The position numbers and the translations under genes are program-made. Under the pieces are notes generated by a model, which was given only the letters and a program-made list of their open reading frames with translations, made no database searches and was not told where the DNA came from. Shown here piece after piece: positions 54,417-62,509 of a stretch of DNA of 64,000 nt. Each line of letters starts with the position of its first letter. Within the stretch, counting starts at the first letter, position 1. The stretch is from Thermacetogenium phaeum DSM 12270. Its GTDB lineage: Bacteria; Bacillota; DSM-12270; Thermacetogeniales; Thermacetogeniaceae. Location: contig NC_018870.1 of the NCBI RefSeq assembly GCF_000305935.1, positions 699,942-763,941 of the forward strand, in the 5' to 3' direction.

Positions 54417-54635
54417 ATGAGCGAAGAAAAAAGCCTGTTATCCAAAGACGCCAACACCGGTCAAACCTCTTACCCGCGGCCTTCCGACGCAAAACTCCCG
54501 GAAAACTATACGATGCGCGACGGATTTTTAATCAAGGGCGGCACGCTTGTGTCCCTTGTAACTTCCGGAATTGTTGAGGCCGCGGCACGGGGCTTTCTCC
54601 ATGTGGACGAAACGGAGGAATACAGAACCGGATAA
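54417..54635 (+). CDS. Small hypothetical protein
   Basis: A 72-residue protein (SEEKSLLSKDANTGQTSYPR, DGFLIKGGTLVSLVTSGIVE). ATG 54417 is preferred over ATG 54408 because CGGAG lies 9 nt before it. No known domain. A terminator follows. Confidence 0.65.
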   Translation: MSEEKSLLSKDANTGQTSYPRPSDAKLPENYTMRDGFLIKGGTLVSLVTSGIVEAAARGFLHVDETEEYRTG

Positions 54636-54657
54636 AAATTTCACAGGTCGCATCCAG

Positions 54658-54687
54658 ACACCGGAATGAATCACCGGTGTTTTTTTA
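54658..54687 (+). terminator. Rho-independent terminator
   Basis: Stem ACACCGG/CCGGTGT, loop of 9 nt, seven T residues. Confidence 0.85.
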
Positions 54688-54703
54688 TTGCCTGCGCGGG
54701 GAG

Positions 54704-55057
54704 GTGGTAATTACGGAAGAATTGGAACTTGACCTGATCAGGGTTGTCCGCGATTCCAATCCTCTTTTCAAGTATCAACTGATTTACAAGGCCGGAAACG
54801 CCACGGGCATGGTGGGAGTGTACAGCTTTGATGAAGACTGGTACTACCTGTATAAAGAGGACAACGACAGGTACAAGGTAAAGAGGCGCAAAGACCTTGA
54901 AGGCATTCCGCCCGCCTTTACCTATAAACTGCCGCGAAGAAAGCAGAAAGAAAAACCGGCCGAACAAAAGCCCCCTGAGCAAAAAATTGCGGACGGGCCG
55001 TCTGTTTTGGAAGAAGCGCCGGAACAGGATTTCGGCATGCGGATGGGCGGCATGTAG
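54704..55057 (+). CDS. Hypothetical mobile-element protein with Met/Gly tail
   Basis: A protein of about 117 residues; the start is unclear. The frame is open from a GTG inside the preceding terminator, and GTG 54704 overlaps its own GGGGAGG site, so an ATT start at 54710 is also possible. Seen: LELDLIRVVRDSNPLFKYQL, YKLPRRKQKEKPAEQKPP and a tail EQDFGMRMGGM. No known domain. Confidence 0.6.
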   Translation: MVITEELELDLIRVVRDSNPLFKYQLIYKAGNATGMVGVYSFDEDWYYLYKEDNDRYKVKRRKDLEGIPPAFTYKLPRRKQKEKPAEQKPPEQKIADGPSVLEEAPEQDFGMRMGGM

Positions 55058-55169
55058 AACCTGCCCGTTTTTCCTGTGGAAGATGTGCACGATACGGATT
55101 CACACGATGCAAATCCCCGCCATAGCGCGGAAATCTCAACGAAAATATGAATTTTGGAGGTAAATTGCC

Positions 55170-55400
55170 ATGAGAAAAATTGCAACCAAGGTAAAGGATC
55201 AAATCACCGGCAAAGCATTGTTGGCAAAGGCTTTGCTGCGGTCTGAACGCGGTGAGAATTTTGTCGATTCGGCCATCCGCATATTAATCGCCGTGGTTAT
55301 CGGCGCTCTTTTGTTGGCCGGACTGTATACCTTGTTCGGCGACACGGTGCTGCCCACCCTCAAACAGCGCATTCAGGAGATGTTCAACTATGGGGGCTGA
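55170..55400 (+). CDS. Small pilin-like membrane protein (Flp/DUF6133-like)
   Basis: A 76-residue protein: positively charged leader of about 28 residues ending RSERG, then ENFVDSAIRILIAVVIGALL and a single hydrophobic helix. The RG-ENFVD junction resembles a prepilin cleavage site with Asp in place of the usual Glu at +5. First gene of the Tad-like operon; ATG follows TTGGAGG. Probable major pilin, cleaved by the peptidase encoded next. Confidence 0.75.
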   Translation: MRKIATKVKDQITGKALLAKALLRSERGENFVDSAIRILIAVVIGALLLAGLYTLFGDTVLPTLKQRIQEMFNYGG

Positions 55401-55851
55401 TTTCAGCGGTCTGGGTAATCCGCTATTTCTGCTCAAGGGCGGCATTTTTATCGTCCTGCTTTTGACCGCGTCCCTCATTGATGTCAGAAAGAGGATCATC
55501 CCCGACGCCATCTGCCTGGCAATCGCCCTGACGGGCTTTATCTGTTTTACGCCGGTGAAGCTGCTGGGCTGCCTTTCCGCCCTGCCGCTCCTGATTGCCG
55601 CCCTTGTTTGGGGCGGCATGGGCGGCGGCGACATCAAGCTGATGGCGGCGGCGGGCTTTGTCCTCGGCTTCAGGGGAGGTATGGCGGCCATGGTCATGGG
55701 ACTTGCCGCCATGCTTCTTTTTTATGCCGGTTGCTTTATGGTGCAAAGGCTGCGCAAGAGGGACTGCCCCAGGGCGTTCCCCCTCGCGCCCTTTCTGTCC
55801 GCCGGCTGTATAGCCGCGTATTTCATATTCCAAGGAGGAATCACACTATGA
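55390..55851 (+). CDS. A24 prepilin peptidase (CpaA/TadV type)
   Basis: A 153-residue membrane protein with both aspartic-protease motifs: SLIDVRKRIIPDAICLA (first Asp) and GGGDIKLMAAAGF (second Asp). It lacks the N-methylase domain, normal for Tad-type peptidases. Four or five hydrophobic helices. ATG 55390 overlaps the pilin gene by 11 nt. Confidence 0.9.
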   Translation: MGADFSGLGNPLFLLKGGIFIVLLLTASLIDVRKRIIPDAICLAIALTGFICFTPVKLLGCLSALPLLIAALVWGGMGGGDIKLMAAAGFVLGFRGGMAAMVMGLAAMLLFYAGCFMVQRLRKRDCPRAFPLAPFLSAGCIAAYFIFQGGITL

Positions 55852-56660
55852 GCTTTTTAAGAAACAGGACCGTTCTCGGCGTGATCTGCATCGCGCTGTC
55901 GCTTTTCATCTGCTTTGCGGTCACTCCGCTTTTCAATTCCGGCATTTCAAAAAAGACGGACATCGTCCGCGTCGCCAGGGACATCAAAGCCGGGGAGCAA
56001 ATCACCAGGGACATGGTGAAAACCGTGGAGGTCGGCAGCTACAACCTGCCCGACAACGTGGTCAGAAGCCTTGACGCCGCCCTGGGCAAATATGCGGCGG
56101 CGGACATGGCGCCGGGCGACTATATCTTAAACACCAAGCTGACCGACTCGCCCGCGGCGGAAAACGCCTACCTGTACAATCTCACCGGGGAAAAGCAAGC
56201 CATGTCGGTCACCATCAAGAGCTTCAGCAACGGCCTGTCCGGCAAGCTGATCTCCGGCGACATCGTCTCGGTCATCGCGCCGGATTACAGGAAGATGGGA
56301 GCCACCGTCATTCCCCCGGAGCTGAAATATGTGGAGGTCATCGGCGTCACCGCCAGCAGCGGCTACGACACCGACACCAGCCATGGGTTGAAAAAAGAGG
56401 ACGAAAAGCAGCTTCCGGCCACCGTCACCCTGCTGGTGTCTCCGGAGCAGTCCACCATCCTCGCCGGGCTGGAGGCGGACGGAAAGCTGCACCTGTCCCT
56501 GGTGTACCGGGGGAGCAAGGAAAATGCCGCGAAGTTTATCGAAGCCCAGGACAAGGCGCTTAAAACCCTGTATCCCGCTCCGGCGGGGGACGCAACGAAA
56601 GAAAACACCGGGGCCGCTCCGCCGACAGATAAATCCTCAACGGAAAGCGAGGGCGAATAA
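55848..56660 (+). CDS. CpaB/RcpC-like pilus assembly protein
   Basis: A 270-residue protein with one N-terminal membrane helix (TVLGVICIALSLFICFAVTP), an SAF domain (VRVARDIKAGEQITRDMVKT) and a following RcpC-type domain (ISGDIVSVIAPDYRKMG). In Tad systems this protein helps pilin secretion across the wall. ATG 55848 follows AAGGAGG and overlaps the peptidase gene by 4 nt. Pro/Thr/Glu-rich tail. Confidence 0.88.
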   Translation: MSFLRNRTVLGVICIALSLFICFAVTPLFNSGISKKTDIVRVARDIKAGEQITRDMVKTVEVGSYNLPDNVVRSLDAALGKYAAADMAPGDYILNTKLTDSPAAENAYLYNLTGEKQAMSVTIKSFSNGLSGKLISGDIVSVIAPDYRKMGATVIPPELKYVEVIGVTASSGYDTDTSHGLKKEDEKQLPATVTLLVSPEQSTILAGLEADGKLHLSLVYRGSKENAAKFIEAQDKALKTLYPAPAGDATKENTGAAPPTDKSSTESEGE

Positions 56661-56662
56661 CC

Positions 56663-57478
56663 ATGCTCAACTTTATGAAAGGAAGTCTTTTTTCCAGAGA
56701 CACCGGCAACCAGCCGGAGGGTCCGGCGGTGGAAAAGGATACGCAGGTGCTGGCCGTGTGGGGCAGCCCCGGATCGGGGAAAACAACCGTCAGCGTCAAG
56801 CTGGCCAAGCACCTGGCGGACAAAAAGCGCAATGTGGCGCTGCTCCTGTGCGATATGACCGCCCCCATGCTGCCCTGCGTCTGCCCGCCCTCCGACCTGG
56901 AATGCGAGAAGTCCCTGGGCAGCATCCTGGCGGCTGCCCATGTGACGGACACCCTCGTCAAACAGAACTGCGTCACCCACAAACGGTATCGCCATCTGCT
57001 CCTGATCGGCATGCTCAAGGGGGAGAATGTGTTCACCTATCCTCCCTATAGTGCCGAATTGGCAACAGAGCTGATCGACCATCTGCGGAATATCGCGCCC
57101 TATGTCATCATTGACTGCGGCAGCGCCATCGCAACAGATATCCTCTCCGCCGTTGCCTTGATGGAAGCAGACTCGGTGCTGCGGCTGGTGAACTGCGACC
57201 TGAAATCCGTCAGCTACCTGTCGAGCCAGCTTCCCCTTTTGCGGGACAACAAATGGGACGCCGACAAGCAGTACAGGGTGGCCAGCAACGTAAAGCCCCA
57301 TGAGGCCAGCGAACACATCGAGCAGGTGCTGGGCAACGTGGCGTTCAAAATACCCCACTCCGGCGAGCTGGAGAGCCAGGCCCTGGCCGGGGATCTGTTC
57401 CGGGACCTGACGCTCAAGGAAAGCCGCGGTTTCCGCAAAGAGATTGAAAAAATCAGCAGGGAGGTGTTCGGCGTATGA
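56663..57478 (+). CDS. TadZ/CpaE-like ParA-family ATPase
   Basis: A 271-residue ATPase with Walker A VWGSPGSGKTTVSVKLAKHL, a P-loop of MinD/ParA type, and YVIIDCGSAIATDILSA at the Walker B position. TadZ localises the pilus machine to a pole. Here it carries no receiver domain. Ends overlapping the next gene by 4 nt. Confidence 0.87.
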   Translation: MLNFMKGSLFSRDTGNQPEGPAVEKDTQVLAVWGSPGSGKTTVSVKLAKHLADKKRNVALLLCDMTAPMLPCVCPPSDLECEKSLGSILAAAHVTDTLVKQNCVTHKRYRHLLLIGMLKGENVFTYPPYSAELATELIDHLRNIAPYVIIDCGSAIATDILSAVALMEADSVLRLVNCDLKSVSYLSSQLPLLRDNKWDADKQYRVASNVKPHEASEHIEQVLGNVAFKIPHSGELESQALAGDLFRDLTLKESRGFRKEIEKISREVFGV

Positions 57479-58926
57479 GCAAAAAGCACCGGCAAAAAGG
57501 CCGTGAAAACCCGCAAATAAAGAATCCGGGCGCTCCCCTGGCGGAAGCGCCGCAAATTGTCCGGCCCGTGAACTTGGCCGGCAGCCGCAATTTGTTCTTT
57601 GCGCCCGACGACAGCTCCAGGGATTTTGGAAGTGTTTTGCGCGAGGTGCAGGAGTACATCTCTTCGAAGTATTCCACCCTCATTATTGACGGCGGCGGGG
57701 ACGAAGTCAAAACCAATGTCAAGCGGTACATCGCCAAATACATCCAGGATGGGCGCATCGCCGTAAGCGGCATGACCGAGGAGCAGCTTGTGGACGCCCT
57801 CTATACCGAGATGGCCGAGTTTTCCTTCCTCACCAAATACATCTTCGGCACGGGCATCGAGGAAATCGACATCAACGCCTGGAACGACATCGAGGTCCAG
57901 TACGGCAACGGCTCCACGGTCAAATTGGACGAACACTTTGAGTCCCCCGAACACGCCGTCAACGTGATCCGGAGAATGCTCCACGTGTCGGGCATGGTGC
58001 TGGACAACGCTAGCCCCGCCATCTTGGGGCATCTTTCCAAGAACATTCGCATCGCCGTGCTGAAAACGCCCCTGGTGGACGAGGACGTGGGTGTTTGCGC
58101 TTCCATCCGGATTGTCAATCCGCAAAGTCTCAAAAAAGAGGATTTTATCAACGGCGGCACAGCGACGGCCGAGATGCTGGACTTCCTCGCAGAGTGCCTG
58201 CGCTATGGCATTTCGGTGTGCGTGGCCGGCGCTACTTCCTCTGGAAAGACCACCGTGGCAGGCTGGCTTTTGACCACCATACCGGACAGCAAGCGCATCT
58301 TTACCATAGAAAACGGCTCCCGCGAGCTGGCGCTGGTACGGAAAAGAGACGGCAAGATAGTAAACAGCGTCATCCATACCCTGACCCGCAGCAGCGAAAA
58401 CGAGAAGCAGAACATCGACCAGGACATGCTGCTGGACATGGCGCTGCGCTTTAATCCCGAAGTCATCTGCGTGGGCGAGATGCGCTCGTCGGAAGCCTAC
58501 GCCGCCCAGGAGGCGGCCAGAACCGGCCACACCGTGCTGACCACCATCCACTCCAACAGCTGCGAAGCCACCTGGCGCAGGATGGTCACCCTCTGCAAGC
58601 GCAAATACGACATGGCGGACGACACCCTCATGTCCCTTGTCACCGAGGCGTTTCCCATCGTGGTGTTTACCAAGCAGCTTGAGGATAAAAAGCGCCGGAT
58701 GATGGAGATCATGGAATGCGAAATCCTGCCCGACGGACAGCGGAACTTCCGTACCCTGTTCCAGTTCCAGATTGCGGAAAACCGCGTGGAGGACGGCAAA
58801 TTCATCATTAAGGGACAGCACCGGCAGGTTATGGGCATTTCCACAAGCCTGCAAAAGCGCTTCCTGGAAAACGGCATGCCCCAGGAGGTGCTGGCGCAAA
58901 TCACGAAAGGAGGTCTGGCCGGATGA
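57475..58926 (+). CDS. TadA/CpaF secretion ATPase
   Basis: A 483-residue hexameric ATPase powering pilus assembly. Seen: N-terminal region VREVQ-like helices, EIDINAWNDIEVQYGNGST, Walker A VAGATSSGKTTVAGWLL, Asp box and Walker B NPEVICVGEMRSSEAYAAQE, and the His box GHTVLTTIHSNSCEATWRR. Full length. Overlaps its neighbours by 4 nt on both sides. Confidence 0.94.
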   Translation: MSKKHRQKGRENPQIKNPGAPLAEAPQIVRPVNLAGSRNLFFAPDDSSRDFGSVLREVQEYISSKYSTLIIDGGGDEVKTNVKRYIAKYIQDGRIAVSGMTEEQLVDALYTEMAEFSFLTKYIFGTGIEEIDINAWNDIEVQYGNGSTVKLDEHFESPEHAVNVIRRMLHVSGMVLDNASPAILGHLSKNIRIAVLKTPLVDEDVGVCASIRIVNPQSLKKEDFINGGTATAEMLDFLAECLRYGISVCVAGATSSGKTTVAGWLLTTIPDSKRIFTIENGSRELALVRKRDGKIVNSVIHTLTRSSENEKQNIDQDMLLDMALRFNPEVICVGEMRSSEAYAAQEAARTGHTVLTTIHSNSCEATWRRMVTLCKRKYDMADDTLMSLVTEAFPIVVFTKQLEDKKRRMMEIMECEILPDGQRNFRTLFQFQIAENRVEDGKFIIKGQHRQVMGISTSLQKRFLENGMPQEVLAQITKGGLAG

Positions 58927-59852
58927 TCACGCTTCAACTCATGGCCTGCGTCGGCCTGATTGCTGGCGCCTTTATTCTGCTTGGGCTGTCGCCCGCCGAA
59001 TTCACCGGCGGCCTGTTCGCCTTTCTAACCAGGCGCTCCAGGGGTATCCGGGATGAGATCAATGAGGCCGTTAAGCGTAAAAAACCGTCCTTCCTGCGCC
59101 GGGAAATCCTGGAGGCCCAGGATATCCTCGCCCTCACCGGACGAAGCGGCCGCTTCCCGCTGATCTGTGCGTCTTCGCTTTTGTTGTTCGCCGCCGGCGC
59201 AAGTATCGCCATCCTTCTGCAAAACGTGTTCCTCATCCCCGTCCTGGCGCTGGGCCTGATGTTTTTACCCTTCTGGTATGTCAGGCTGACGGCGGCCCAC
59301 TACAGGAAAAACATCGCGGCGGAGCTGGAAACGGCTTTGAGCATCATCACCACGGCCTATCTGCGCAATGAGGACATCCTGACGGCGGTGGAGGAAAACA
59401 TTCACTACCTGAACCCGCCGGTGCGCGGCGTGTTCGCCCAATTCCTCACTCAAATCAAGCTCATCAACCCCGATGTGAACGCGGCGCTCAAAGCAATGAA
59501 GCCCCGGATCGAAAACGAGGTGTTCCACGAATGGTGCGACGCCATCGCCGCCTGCCAGTACGACCGGAGCCTCAAGACCACCCTGACGCCCATCGTCGGC
59601 AAGCTGTCGGACATGCGGATTGTCAACGCCGAGCTGGAATACCTGGTGTTTGAACCGCGCAAGGAATTCATCATCATGGTGATCCTGGTGATGGGCAACG
59701 TCCCCGTGATGTATTTCCTCAATAAAGGCTGGTATGACACGCTGATGCACACCGCCGTGGGGCAGCTCGTCCTGGCGGTCTGTGCGGCGGCCGTTTTCAT
59801 CAGCGCGGCCATCGTCATCCGGCTGACCAAGCCCATTGAGTACAGGAGGTAG
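58923..59852 (+). CDS. TadB-like inner-membrane pilus protein
   Basis: A 309-residue T2SSF-type protein with hydrophobic segments at residues about 5-22, 70-110 and 245-300 and a central cytoplasmic helical domain (ELETALSIITTAYLRNEDIL, LKAMKPRIENEVFHEWCDAI). Partner of TadC, forming the platform for the TadA motor. Confidence 0.85.
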   Translation: MITLQLMACVGLIAGAFILLGLSPAEFTGGLFAFLTRRSRGIRDEINEAVKRKKPSFLRREILEAQDILALTGRSGRFPLICASSLLLFAAGASIAILLQNVFLIPVLALGLMFLPFWYVRLTAAHYRKNIAAELETALSIITTAYLRNEDILTAVEENIHYLNPPVRGVFAQFLTQIKLINPDVNAALKAMKPRIENEVFHEWCDAIAACQYDRSLKTTLTPIVGKLSDMRIVNAELEYLVFEPRKEFIIMVILVMGNVPVMYFLNKGWYDTLMHTAVGQLVLAVCAAAVFISAAIVIRLTKPIEYRR

Positions 59853-59858
59853 CGAAAT

Positions 59859-60731
59859 ATGCCGACATTACTGTTTTTATTCGCAGCCCTGCTCGCGGCG
59901 GGGCTGTTTTTGATCCTGGCCGACGCGCTGAAGCTGCCCACCCTCGGCGCGGCCAGGGCCATGCTCAGCACCGGCAGGCGGGACAAAAAGGCCGCAAAAA
60001 CCATGGAAACGTGGCTCATGTCCCTTGCGGTCAGGCTCTCGAAACACATCCCCATGGATGAGTACAAAAAGAACCGCATGAATAACATTCTCAAGGCGGC
60101 GGGCATCGGCGTAACGCCGGAGGTCTACGCCGCATACGCCATGGTCAAGGCGGGGATGATCCTTCTTAGCGCCATTCCCTGCCTGCTCCTGCTTCCGCCG
60201 CTCTCGCCGGCGCTGGTGTTCCTGGCGGTGCTGGTCTACTTCAAGGAAACCCGAAAAGCGGACGAGCAGCTGCGGGAAAAGCGGGAGCGGATCGAAAGGG
60301 AACTGCCGAGGTTTGTGGCCACCGTCGAACAGACGCTGAAAAGCAGCCGCGACGTGCTGGCGATGATGGAGAACTACAAGAAAAACGCAGGGGAGGCCTT
60401 CGCCCGCGAGCTGGACATTGTGACGGCGGACATGCGCTCCTCCTCCTACGAGGCGGCCCTCACCCGGTTCGAGGCAAGGCTCAATTCCCCCATGCTCTCG
60501 GACGTAGTCAGGGGACTGATCGGCGTCCTGCGGGGGGACGACAGCGCCGTCTATTTCCAAATGCTGGCCCATGACTTCAAGGCCCTGGAGCTGCAGCGGC
60601 TCAAGGGCCAGGCGCAGAAGATACCGTCCAAAATCCGGGTGTTCTCTTTCATCATGCTGATGTGCTTTCTGTTCACCTATCTGGCGGTCATCGCCTATGA
60701 GATCGTAAAGTCTCTGAACGCCATGTTCTGA
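59859..60731 (+). CDS. TadC-like inner-membrane pilus protein
   Basis: A 290-residue T2SSF-type protein: N-terminal helix LLFLFAALLAAGLFLILAD, a central cytoplasmic domain (RIERELPRFVATVEQTLKSS, DVLAMMENYKKNAGEAFARE) and a C-terminal membrane helix. Follows TadB by 6 nt. Confidence 0.85.
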   Translation: MPTLLFLFAALLAAGLFLILADALKLPTLGAARAMLSTGRRDKKAAKTMETWLMSLAVRLSKHIPMDEYKKNRMNNILKAAGIGVTPEVYAAYAMVKAGMILLSAIPCLLLLPPLSPALVFLAVLVYFKETRKADEQLREKRERIERELPRFVATVEQTLKSSRDVLAMMENYKKNAGEAFARELDIVTADMRSSSYEAALTRFEARLNSPMLSDVVRGLIGVLRGDDSAVYFQMLAHDFKALELQRLKGQAQKIPSKIRVFSFIMLMCFLFTYLAVIAYEIVKSLNAMF

Positions 60732-60769
60732 AGGTGGGCTTTAAATCTATACCAGGAAAGGAGAACGCA

Positions 60770-60850
60770 ATGAAAAGGATTGAGAAAATAAAGGAGCTGT
60801 TTCGGGAAAAACTCGAACCCGGACAGGAGCAGGGGGTGCGGATGTGTTAA
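60770..60850 (+). CDS. Very short conserved-looking ORF (26 residues)
   Basis: ATG 60770 lies behind AAAGGAG at ideal spacing and encodes KRIEKIKELFREKLEPG followed by QEQGVRMC, ending within the next gene's start. Charged helix plus a tail similar to the GMRMG tails of other proteins in the element. Too short for database-type support; the ribosome site and overlap are the evidence. Confidence 0.5.
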   Translation: MKRIEKIKELFREKLEPGQEQGVRMC

Positions 60851-61239
60851 CAAAGCTGCGCGATAGCCGCGGGGAAGGATACATCGATGTGGCTGTGCTG
60901 GTGCTCTGCACCATGCTGGTCGTTGCCCTGGCCGTCAAGGTGCTTCCTGTCTACATTGCCAAAAGCCAGCTGGACACCTTTGCCGCGGAGCTGTGCCGGG
61001 AGGCGGAGATCGCAGGCCGGGTGGGCAGTGAAACCAGCCTGCGGGAGCAGGTGCTGCGGGAAAAAACAGGACTTGATCCCGTCGTCACCTGGTCAAAGAC
61101 AGGCAAAATCCAGCTCAACCAGGAATTCACGGTGACCGTTACCCTGCGGAGAGATATCGGCCTCTTTGGCGGTTTCGGCTCCTTTCCCATTACGCTGACG
61201 GCAAAAGCCACGGGGAAAAGCGAGGTGTACTGGAAGTGA
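60844..61239 (+). CDS. TadE/DUF4320-like minor pilin
   Basis: A 131-residue protein: short leader ending DSRG, then EGYIDVAVLVLCTMLVVALA, a hydrophobic helix, and a beta-rich ectodomain (VTWSKTGKIQLNQEFTVTVT). The RG-EGYID junction again has Asp at +5. GTG 60844 follows GGGGG and overlaps the short ORF. Probable pseudopilin cleaved by the operon's peptidase. Confidence 0.8.
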   Translation: MLTKLRDSRGEGYIDVAVLVLCTMLVVALAVKVLPVYIAKSQLDTFAAELCREAEIAGRVGSETSLREQVLREKTGLDPVVTWSKTGKIQLNQEFTVTVTLRRDIGLFGGFGSFPITLTAKATGKSEVYWK

Positions 61240-61787
61240 AAATAAGGGAAATATATGGTATAATAAGGAATAAAAAGGGATCGTCATTCCCCCTGATTGT
61301 CGCCGTGGCCCTGGTTCTGGCGATGATTTTGTGCGGCGTATCCGAATACATGCGGCTGATGATGATTGCGCAGGGTGTTCGGGACGCGGTGCAGTCCGCT
61401 GTTGTTTCGACAGTGAACGACAACTATGACGACATCTATCACGGCGTGCGGGAGGGCTACGCCGGGGGCTACCAGCTAGTGGGCGCCTCCTGGGAGGACA
61501 GCGTCGACTACGGCGATATTTACGCGTATCTTGACAAAACTCTGGGCCTGCAAAAAAGCGGCGGGTACCATGTGAAGTATGCGGGCGAGAGTGTGGAATA
61601 CAAGCTCTCCGGCCTGTCGGTGGACATCCGGAACGCGCCGCTGGCTCCCTCCGATCCCGCCGGCGTGCAGGGCTTCCTGGCCGACGCGGCGATCCGGCTG
61701 GAGGTTCCGGTATCCTTCGGAGGCAAGATACTGCCGCCCATGGGGATCAATCTCCGGGTGCGGGCAAAATATATGTCTGTATTTTGA
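61236..61787 (+). CDS. TadE/TadG-like pilus-associated protein
   Basis: A 183-residue protein with an N-terminal NKKGSSFPLIVAVALVLAMI helix and a soluble ectodomain (GYAGGYQLVGASWEDSVDYG). It resembles TadG-type minor pilins in placement and topology. GTG 61236 overlaps the preceding gene by 4 nt. Confidence 0.72.
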   Translation: MKIREIYGIIRNKKGSSFPLIVAVALVLAMILCGVSEYMRLMMIAQGVRDAVQSAVVSTVNDNYDDIYHGVREGYAGGYQLVGASWEDSVDYGDIYAYLDKTLGLQKSGGYHVKYAGESVEYKLSGLSVDIRNAPLAPSDPAGVQGFLADAAIRLEVPVSFGGKILPPMGINLRVRAKYMSVF

Positions 61788-61879
61788 CTTTTTCGCAAAT
61801 ACGATAGACTTCCCGAAACTTCTGTGGTAGGGTGTGGACTATAAAGAGCTATCGAAAAACCGACAAGGAGGCAATTCTT

Positions 61880-62434
61880 ATGAGGAATATACAGGACAAG
61901 ACAAAGAAACGTCTGACCATCGCCGGGCTTGGCATTGTATGCGTGGCGCTGGTTATAGCGATATCCTCTCAATTTAAAACGGAAACGCCGCCGGACGGCG
62001 GGAACGCTCCGGCGTCCATCGCCACGGTCGAGGTCAACCCAAGCGCGGATATAGGCGGCAAGGCGGGAGAAAAAGAAGTGGTCGTCCCGGCCAGCGAGCC
62101 GACTGCGGCGCCAGCCGATAACACGGCGCCTCAGACCGACCAGCCGGTGCAAAACCTGCAGCCGGAAGTCACCAAACCGCCGGAGCCGACGGAAAGCCAG
62201 AAGACCGACCCGACCCGAAAACCGAGCGGGGAAAAGGTTGACAATGTGCAAGCTACGGACCACAACAATGTGCAGAAACCGGATGCCACGCAAACCGGTG
62301 AACCAAAGGGCGGCGAGAGAAAAGACGGCAAGGTTTATCTCCCCGGCTTCGGCTGGGTAACTGAAACAGGCGGCTCAGGCACAAAAGTAGACGGTGACGG
62401 TGATATCAACAAACAGGTTGGAACGATGGATTAG
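61880..62434 (+). CDS. Membrane-anchored Pro/Thr-rich protein (DUF6550-like)
   Basis: A 184-residue protein. ATG 61880 is chosen over GTG 61832 because AAGGAGG lies 9 nt before it. One N-terminal membrane helix (LTIAGLGIVCVALVIAISSQ), a long low-complexity Pro/Thr/Glu stalk and a C-terminal VYLPGFGWVTETGGSG motif. The surface stalk may span the wall. A terminator follows. Confidence 0.75.
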   Translation: MRNIQDKTKKRLTIAGLGIVCVALVIAISSQFKTETPPDGGNAPASIATVEVNPSADIGGKAGEKEVVVPASEPTAAPADNTAPQTDQPVQNLQPEVTKPPEPTESQKTDPTRKPSGEKVDNVQATDHNNVQKPDATQTGEPKGGERKDGKVYLPGFGWVTETGGSGTKVDGDGDINKQVGTMD

Positions 62435-62465
62435 CCCCCGACAATAGAATAAAACATTCCAGGGA

Positions 62466-62490
62466 ACGCGGCAGAAATGCCGCGTTTTTT
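62466..62490 (+). terminator. Rho-independent terminator
   Basis: Stem ACGCGGCA/TGCCGCGT, GAAA loop, and five further T residues; ends the Tad-like transcription unit. Confidence 0.88.
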
Positions 62491-62509
62491 GATGTTCAAG
62501 GAGGTCTCT

